In this document: positions 59,183-64,000 of the stretch, piece by piece | Position numbering within the stretch: the first letter of the stretch is position 1 | Layout: each line of letters opens with the position of its first letter | Source of the DNA: Nocardioides massiliensis | GTDB taxonomy: Bacteria; Actinomycetota; Actinomycetes; Propionibacteriales; Nocardioidaceae | Direction of reading: 5' to 3' | NCBI RefSeq assembly: GCF_030811215.1 | Contig: NZ_JAUSQM010000001.1 | Coordinates: forward strand, 3,534,001-3,598,000 | DNA length: 64,000 bases | Translations under genes and position numbers: made by a program | The notes under the pieces: model-generated | Database searches by the model: none | What the model saw: the letters and a program-made list of their open reading frames with translations, nothing else | Told to the model about the DNA's origin: nothing

Positions 59183-59750
59183 TCGGGCTGCGGTCCTGAA
59201 TGGCGCCGTGGGCCTCGAGGACGGTCCAGATCCACGACGCAGCCTCGTCGACGCCGACCCGCTCGGGCTGGTCGAGCCAGGCGCGGATGATGCTGAGGCC
59301 GGCGCCGGAGATCGCCGCGCCGAGGACGTCCAGCGGTAGCTCGACGAGGCCCTCGTGCTCCTCGATGTTCGCCAGCAGTGCGTCGGCGAGGCGTTCGCGC
59401 AGCCACGCCTGGATGCCCGCCGAGCCGAGCCCTCCCAGGATGCGCTGGTAGAGCGCGGCGTTGGTGTCGATGTGCTCGAGGTACGCCCGCAGGATCGCGT
59501 GGCCGTCCTGCGGACCGGTGTCCGCGTCGATCTTCGCCACGACCCCCTCGACCGCCACGTTGAGGGCATCCACGAGCAGGCTGTCCTTGTCGGAGTAGTG
59601 CTGGTAGAAGGTCGTCCGGTTGACGCCGGCCCGATCGGCGATGTCGCCGACCGTCACCTGGTCCAGCGGGCGCTCCCGGGCGAGGTCGAACAACGCCTCG
59701 CGCAGGTGGGCACGGGTGCGCAGGATCCGCGGATCCACTCGAGCGTCCAT
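59151..59750 (-). CDS. TetR-family regulator of the second MMPL transporter
   Basis: A 199-residue protein. The helix-turn-helix is RAHLREALFDLARERPLDQV, then TVGDIADRAGVNRTTFYQHY and SDKDSLLVDALN. The C-terminal domain has the TetR_C_8-like stretch HAILRAYLEHIDTNAALYQR. ATG 59750 is chosen because GGAG is upstream; ATG 59762 is possible. It is divergent from the MMPL gene, with overlapping palindromes in between, so it should repress both. Confidence 0.88.
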   Translation of the reverse strand: MDARVDPRILRTRAHLREALFDLARERPLDQVTVGDIADRAGVNRTTFYQHYSDKDSLLVDALNVAVEGVVAKIDADTGPQDGHAILRAYLEHIDTNAALYQRILGGLGSAGIQAWLRERLADALLANIEEHEGLVELPLDVLGAAISGAGLSIIRAWLDQPERVGVDEAASWIWTVLEAHGAIQDRSPIRTSVRPSSR

Positions 59751-59794
59751 GGCTGACTCCATCCCCCGATCCTGCCCGTTCCGAGCGTGACGAA

Positions 59795-59819
59795 GACAAC
59801 GTTTGTCGGTTATCCGACA
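59795..59819. promoter_or_regulatory. Overlapping operator palindromes between TetR and MMPL
   Basis: GACAA-CGT-TTGTC (59795-59807) overlaps TGTCGG-TTAT-CCGACA (59804-59819). Two staggered inverted repeats sharing TGTC suggest two adjacent TetR dimers, about 45 and 72 bases from the two starts. Confidence 0.65.
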
Positions 59820-59890
59820 CGTGTAGCTTAGAAGGGTCCGACCGCCCTGCCCTGTCCGGGCACCTTCCCCGACTCGAGAGGCCGCTCCCC

Positions 59891-62179
59891 GTGGCTCATC
59901 TGCTCTACCGGATCGGCGCGGCTGCCGCGCGCCGCGCCTGGACCGTCGTCACCGCCTGGCTCGTGCTGCTGGGGCTGGGCATCGGTGGGTTCCTCCTCTT
60001 CGGAGGCAACCTGGCCGCGACGTTCTCGATCCCCGGCACCGAGACCGATCGTGTGAGCGCGCAGCTGGCCGAGGAGCTCGGGACCACCGGTGCCAACGCG
60101 AGCGTCGTCTTCGTCACCGAGGACCGCTCCCCTCTCACCGACGAGCAGCGCGCGGGCATCAGCGAGGCGCTTGCCGAGGTCGGGGAGATCGAGCAGATCC
60201 CCGGCGTGGTCGACCCGTTCGAGACCCAGGCACAGCAAGCCGCGCAGGCCGAGGAGCTGCGCGCCGCACCGGCTCAGAGCCCGCAGGTCCAGCTCGGCAC
60301 CCGGTTGGCCGAGCTCGCCTCCGAGATCCGGGTGGTGTCCGAGGACGGCACGGCCGCACTCGGCGTGGTGATGTTCGAGGGTGATGTCTTCGCGGTCCCG
60401 CAGGCGGTGAAGGATGCGGTCATCGAGACGCTCGACGGCGCGGAGATCCCCGGCGTCCAGGTGGAGTTCTCCTCCGAGATCGCCGGCTCGACCGACGGTC
60501 TCGTCGGTCCGGCCGAGGTCGTCGGCCTCGCAGTCGCGGCGGTCGTCCTGCTGGTCATGCTGCGCGGGCTGCGCCCCGCCATGCTCCCCATCGTCTCGTC
60601 GCTGATCGGCGTGGGCGTGGGCGTGACCGTTGCGCTCGCGCTGTCCGACGTCGTCGAGATGACGTCGGTGACACCCGTGCTCGGCCTCATGCTCGGTCTG
60701 GCCGTGGGCATCGACTACTCGCTGTTCATCATCAACCGCCACCGCGATCAGGTACGCCGGGGCATGGACCTGGTCGAGTCGGCCGGCGTCGCCAACGGCA
60801 CGGCCGGCAACGCGGTCGTCTTCGCCGGAGCGACGGTGATCGTCGCGCTGGCGGCACTCAACGTCACCGGCATCGGCTTCCTCGGCCTCATGGGCACCGT
60901 CGGCGCATTCTGCGTGCTCATCGCCGTGCTGGTCGCCACGACCCTCACCCCCGCCCTGCTGGGACTCCTCGGTCACCGCATCCTCGACCGCCGTACGCGC
61001 GCCAAGGTCGACGAGGGCCTCCCGGCACCCGCCGAGCCCACCCCGATGCGCACCGGCGCAGCTGTGCTGCGCGTCGTCGGCGCGGTCATCGCCCTGGCCG
61101 TCATCGCCATCCCCGCGCTCTCCATGCGGCTGGGACTGCCCGACGGCTCCTCGGAGAACCGCGACAGCACGCAGTACCGCGCCTTCACCGTCACTGCGGA
61201 GCAGTTCGGTGCCGGCCAGAACGGGCCGTTGCTGGTGACCGCGGACCTGCCGGAGCCCCTCGGCGAGGCCGAGGTGCTGCCGCGCCAGGTCGAGCTGGCC
61301 GAGCTGCTCGCCGACCACGACGACGTGGCGGCCGTGGCTCCCGCCGGTCAGTCGGAGGCCCGCGACTTCCTCGCCTTCCAGGTCATCCCCGTCGACGGTC
61401 CCTCGAGCGTGTCCACCGAGGAGCTCGTCCACGACCTGCGCGACCTCACGCCGCTGGACGACGGGACCGCCGTCGGCGTCGCGGGGGCCGCGTCGGGCAA
61501 CATCGACATCTCCGACCGGCTGTCCGAGGCCCTGCCCGTCTATCTCGCGGTCGTCCTGGGCCTGTCGTTGCTGATCCTCATCGTGGTCTTCCGTTCGATC
61601 GTCGTCCCGCTGGTCGCGACCCTTGGCTTCGCGCTCTCGCTGTTCGCCTCCCTCGGGGCGATGACCGCGGTGTTCCAGTGGGGCTGGCTGGGCAGCCTCT
61701 TCGGGGTCCACGACCCCGGTCCGCTGTTGAACTTCGCGCCGCTGATCATCGTCGGCGTGCTCTTCGGGTTGGCGATGGACTACCAGCTCTTCCTGGTGTC
61801 GGGCATGCGCGAGGCCTACGTCCACGGCCTCCCGGCCCGGGAGGCCGTCACGGCCGGCTTCCGCCAGGGCCGCACGGTCGTGACGGCCGCGGCGATCATC
61901 ATGATCTCGGTCTTCGGCGGCTTCGTCTTCTCCCACCTCGCCGCGATCAAGCCGCTGGGCTTCGGCCTCGCCGTCGGCGTACTGCTCGACGCCTTCGTGG
62001 TCCGGATGCTGCTGGTGCCCGCCCTCATGCACCTGCTGGGCGACAAGGCGTGGTGGATCCCGCGCTGGCTCGACCGCATGCTGCCCAACGTCGACATCGA
62101 GGGGTCCGCGCTCGAGCGCGAGCACCCGCTCGTCGCCATGCAGGACGCGGACACGACGAAGGCCCACGCTCGGGTGTGA
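59891..62179 (+). CDS. MMPL/RND-family membrane transporter 2
   Basis: A 762-residue export protein with the same two-half layout as 10627-12966. The relay motifs are LMLGLAVGIDYSLFIINRHR and GVLFGLAMDYQLFLVSGMRE; AVGVLLDAFVVRMLLVPALM closes the second bundle and WWIPRWLDRMLPNVDIEG matches the C-terminal cytosolic helix of the paralogue. The outer loop after helix 1 is shorter than in the paralogue (no Gly/Pro/Gln insert). GTG 59891 is the start, with GAGAGG upstream. The last codons form one side of a terminator stem. Confidence 0.92.
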   Translation: MAHLLYRIGAAAARRAWTVVTAWLVLLGLGIGGFLLFGGNLAATFSIPGTETDRVSAQLAEELGTTGANASVVFVTEDRSPLTDEQRAGISEALAEVGEIEQIPGVVDPFETQAQQAAQAEELRAAPAQSPQVQLGTRLAELASEIRVVSEDGTAALGVVMFEGDVFAVPQAVKDAVIETLDGAEIPGVQVEFSSEIAGSTDGLVGPAEVVGLAVAAVVLLVMLRGLRPAMLPIVSSLIGVGVGVTVALALSDVVEMTSVTPVLGLMLGLAVGIDYSLFIINRHRDQVRRGMDLVESAGVANGTAGNAVVFAGATVIVALAALNVTGIGFLGLMGTVGAFCVLIAVLVATTLTPALLGLLGHRILDRRTRAKVDEGLPAPAEPTPMRTGAAVLRVVGAVIALAVIAIPALSMRLGLPDGSSENRDSTQYRAFTVTAEQFGAGQNGPLLVTADLPEPLGEAEVLPRQVELAELLADHDDVAAVAPAGQSEARDFLAFQVIPVDGPSSVSTEELVHDLRDLTPLDDGTAVGVAGAASGNIDISDRLSEALPVYLAVVLGLSLLILIVVFRSIVVPLVATLGFALSLFASLGAMTAVFQWGWLGSLFGVHDPGPLLNFAPLIIVGVLFGLAMDYQLFLVSGMREAYVHGLPAREAVTAGFRQGRTVVTAAAIIMISVFGGFVFSHLAAIKPLGFGLAVGVLLDAFVVRMLLVPALMHLLGDKAWWIPRWLDRMLPNVDIEGSALEREHPLVAMQDADTTKAHARV

Positions 62180-62188
62180 GCGTGGGCC
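62161..62188. terminator. Terminator hairpin overlapping the MMPL stop
   Basis: GGCCCACGCTC (62161-62171) pairs perfectly with GAGCGTGGGCC (62178-62188) around a six-base loop. The left arm encodes the last residues AHARV, and the stop codon is in the loop. It also lies before the stop of the convergent helicase gene and can serve both. Confidence 0.85.
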
Positions 62189-62215
62189 TTGGGGCCGCGA
62201 GGGTGTAGACCGGGG

Positions 62216-63649
62216 TCAGCGACCAGCGCTGAAGGTCGAGGCGCTGTGGGAGCGGCCGCCACCGGACGAGGGGGACGCCGGTCGGCGTCGGCCGCCGGAA
62301 CGCGCCGCGCCGCCACCGCTCTTGGCACCGGACGACGTGGGCTGGCTCGAGCGCCCTGCACCGGAACCGCCACCGGAGCGGCGGCGGTTGCGGCCGCCGT
62401 TGCGCGACCCGCCGCCACCGCCGCCGGTGCGTGAGCCGGAGCCCGCGCCACCTGCCGGAGCGCCGGCCGGGACCCAGGCGCCGGGGAGCGCCCGCTCACC
62501 CGGAGCGAGCTCGGTGAGGACGGCGTGGCTGGTGCCCGTGACGCGCGTCGTGGTCGGCGTGATGCCGGCTGCGCGGGTCAGGTCGCGCACGTCGCGCTTC
62601 TGCTCCGAGGTCATGAGCGTCACCACCGTGCCGGCGCTGCCGGCGCGCGCCGTACGTCCGGAACGGTGCAGGTAGGCCTTGTGCTCGGTGGGCGGGTCGG
62701 CGTGGACGACCAGGGTGACGTCGTCCACGTGGATGCCGCGCGCCGCGATGTCGGTGGCGACGAGCGCCGTGGCCGCGCCCGAGCCGAACGCCTCGAGGTT
62801 GCGCGTGCGCGCGTTCTGCCCGAGGTTGCCGTGCAGCTCGACCGTCGGCACTCCGCGGCTGTTGAGCTGACGCGCGAGCGCCTTCGCACCGTGCTTGGTG
62901 CGGGTGAAGACGACCGTGCGACCGGGAGCGCTGGTGAGGTCGACGAGGATCGGGACACGGTGCTCGCGGTCGATGTGCAGCACGTGGTGGGTCATCGTGC
63001 TGACCGGCGACTGCGCCGAGTCGGCCTCGTGGGTGACCGGGTTGGTGAGGAACTGCTTGACGATCGCGTCGACACCACGGTCCAGCGTGGCCGAGAACAG
63101 CAGCCGCTGGCTGCGCTTCGGGGTCTGCGCGAGGATCCGGCGGACGACCGGGAGGAAGCCGAGGTCGGCCATGTGGTCGGCCTCGTCGAGCACGGTGACC
63201 TCGACGTCACCGAGCGAGCAGTGCCCCTGGCCGATCAGGTCCTCGAGGCGTCCGGGGCAGGCGACGACGATGTCGACGCCCTTGCGCAGGGCGTTGACCT
63301 GCGGCCCCTGGCCGACACCACCGAAGACGGTGCGGGTGGTCAGCCCGGCGGCGGCTGCGAGCGGTGCGAGAGCGGCGTCGATCTGGCTCACGAGCTCGCG
63401 CGTCGGCGCGAGGATCAGCGCGCGCGGCGCCTTGGTGCGGGGCTTGGCTCCGTCGCTGAGCCGCGCGACGAGGGGAAGCACGAACGCGTAGGTCTTGCCG
63501 GAGCCGGTGCGGCCGCGGCCGAGGACGTCGCGACCGGCCAGCGCATCCGGCAGCGTCGCGGCCTGGATCGGCGTGGGGGTCTCGATGCCGAGGCCGGAGA
63601 GGATGGTGCTGAGGCGTGCGGGCACGCCAAGGGTGGTGAAGGAAGACAA
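62216..63649 (-). CDS. DEAD-box RNA helicase
   Basis: A 477-residue ATP-dependent RNA helicase. Q motif IETPTPIQAATLPD, Walker A GRGRTGSGKT (about 43-52), Ib APTRELVSQI, II VLDEADHMADLG, III LLFSATLD, V VATDIAARGIHVDDV and VI LHRSGRTARAG are all present. The last 110 residues are a Gly/Ser/Arg-rich RGG-like tail (GGGGGSRNGGRNRRRSGGGS) that binds RNA non-specifically. It starts at TTG 63649 without a clear ribosome site. A TAGGAT box at about 63792-63787 suggests a leader of some 130 bases, as in cold-regulated helicase genes (inference). Confidence 0.92.
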   Translation of the reverse strand: MSSFTTLGVPARLSTILSGLGIETPTPIQAATLPDALAGRDVLGRGRTGSGKTYAFVLPLVARLSDGAKPRTKAPRALILAPTRELVSQIDAALAPLAAAAGLTTRTVFGGVGQGPQVNALRKGVDIVVACPGRLEDLIGQGHCSLGDVEVTVLDEADHMADLGFLPVVRRILAQTPKRSQRLLFSATLDRGVDAIVKQFLTNPVTHEADSAQSPVSTMTHHVLHIDREHRVPILVDLTSAPGRTVVFTRTKHGAKALARQLNSRGVPTVELHGNLGQNARTRNLEAFGSGAATALVATDIAARGIHVDDVTLVVHADPPTEHKAYLHRSGRTARAGSAGTVVTLMTSEQKRDVRDLTRAAGITPTTTRVTGTSHAVLTELAPGERALPGAWVPAGAPAGGAGSGSRTGGGGGGSRNGGRNRRRSGGGSGAGRSSQPTSSGAKSGGGAARSGGRRRPASPSSGGGRSHSASTFSAGR

Positions 63650-63786
63650 GTGGAATCGCTATCTGTGCGGGTTTCTCACCAGCAGCCGCGAATCTCGAAG
63701 GTGACGAGGCGACTACGCACGGAGCAGATGTGAGGCTACGACGTGCGGACCAACTCGCGGTGAGATCTCGACGAGCTGATGGACCC

Positions 63787-63792
63787 ATCCTA
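63787..63792 (-). promoter_or_regulatory. Probable -10 box of the helicase gene
   Basis: On the minus strand TAGGAT, a common actinobacterial -10 form, lies about 140 bases upstream of the helicase start. No clear -35 is needed for extended-type promoters. The resulting leader of about 130 bases has no open frame. Confidence 0.4.
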
Positions 63793-63803
63793 GCGGACGG
63801 CCC

Positions 63804-64000
63804 TCACGCCCCCGGAACCGCGGTGAAGTCGGCCGGTCGACCCTCGGCGAACGCCGTCAGCGCCTCGAGGTTCGCCGGGCCGCCCAGCAGCTCGCCGAAG
63901 GCCGCGTTCTCCCGGTCCCGCGCCTCGCGCACCGCGGCCCGCCGCGGCTCGACCATCGTGCGCTTGATCGCGACCAGGCTGTTGACGGGCTTCGCGGCGA
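63804..64000 (-). CDS. Enoyl-CoA hydratase/isomerase, C-terminal part
   Basis: The gene enters from the right edge; about 65 C-terminal residues are visible, ending at TGA 63804. The reading AKPVNSLVAIKRTMVEPRRA, then AVREARDRENAAFGELLGGP and LEALTAFAEGRPADFT, is the crotonase C-terminus, with the conserved E-x-x-x-F and A-F-x-E-G/K-R-x-P-x-F motifs. It is a separate gene from the split hydratase at 6948-9216. Confidence 0.88.
   Translation of the reverse strand, partial: AAKPVNSLVAIKRTMVEPRRAAVREARDRENAAFGELLGGPANLEALTAFAEGRPADFTAVPGA

Noticed and set aside
59828-62167. Minus-strand open frame of 779 codons
   Set aside because: It is the exact antisense of the MMPL gene with His/Asp/Glu-rich shadow composition; the plus strand has clear RND motifs.

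Overview
The window is high-GC DNA with many GTG and TTG starts and tightly overlapping operons. It encodes a mycothiol-type DinB-like protein and several actinobacterial efflux and regulator families. This points to an actinomycete, probably Nocardioides or a relative; the genus is an inference.

Layout. (1) 1-2.4 kb: a cut-off substrate-binding lipoprotein gene, divergent from a 3Fe-4S ferredoxin / ferredoxin reductase operon, with a twin 20-bp direct repeat between them. (2) 2.4-9.6 kb: an insertion-sequence graveyard. An old IS3-type element was hit by an IS256-type and a second IS3-type element, both with recognisable target duplications. A decayed IS3 copy and an intact relative follow; the intact one splits an enoyl-CoA hydratase gene that would otherwise read cleanly. 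(3) 10-24 kb: efflux and stress units: TetR + MMPL, MarR + DHA2 exporter, TetR + thioesterase, and two HxlR/DoxX divergent pairs with related GTAAGT operators. One pair continues into DUF5519 and VOC genes, recalling the Bacillus catDE quinone-response unit. (4) 24.3-31.5 kb: a Fic protein divergent from an alpha-galactosidase / GPH sugar symporter / GH13 alpha-glucosidase operon. (5) 31.4-49.2 kb: an aromatic-acid-type catabolic island with a four-part Rieske dioxygenase (alpha, beta, ferredoxin, reductase in three transcription units), SDR dihydrodiol dehydrogenase, LigB-type ring-cleavage dioxygenase, ACMSD-type amidohydrolase, C-C hydrolase, FAD hydroxylase, MaoC hydratase, CoA ligase, an MDR protein, an apparently catalytically dead hydrolase, two MFS carriers and two IclR regulators. 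(6) 49.3-64 kb: L,D-transpeptidase, two P450s with an alpha/beta hydrolase and an FMO-like flavoprotein, a PEDPK-repeat secreted protein, BCCT carrier, SRPBCC and YtxH-like proteins, a second TetR/MMPL pair, a DEAD-box helicase and the end of another enoyl-CoA hydratase.

The best candidate for something undescribed is a 17-bp inverted repeat, GTTCC-N7-GGAAC. It occurs six times, only in the intergenic regions of the catabolic island, in front of nearly every transcription unit, including that of the IclR gene at 40161-41078. This suggests a single-regulator regulon for a split dioxygenase pathway. From gene content the pathway looks like p-cumate-type chemistry: dihydroxylation, rearomatisation, extradiol cleavage, decarboxylation, C-C hydrolysis. 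The substrate is not proven.
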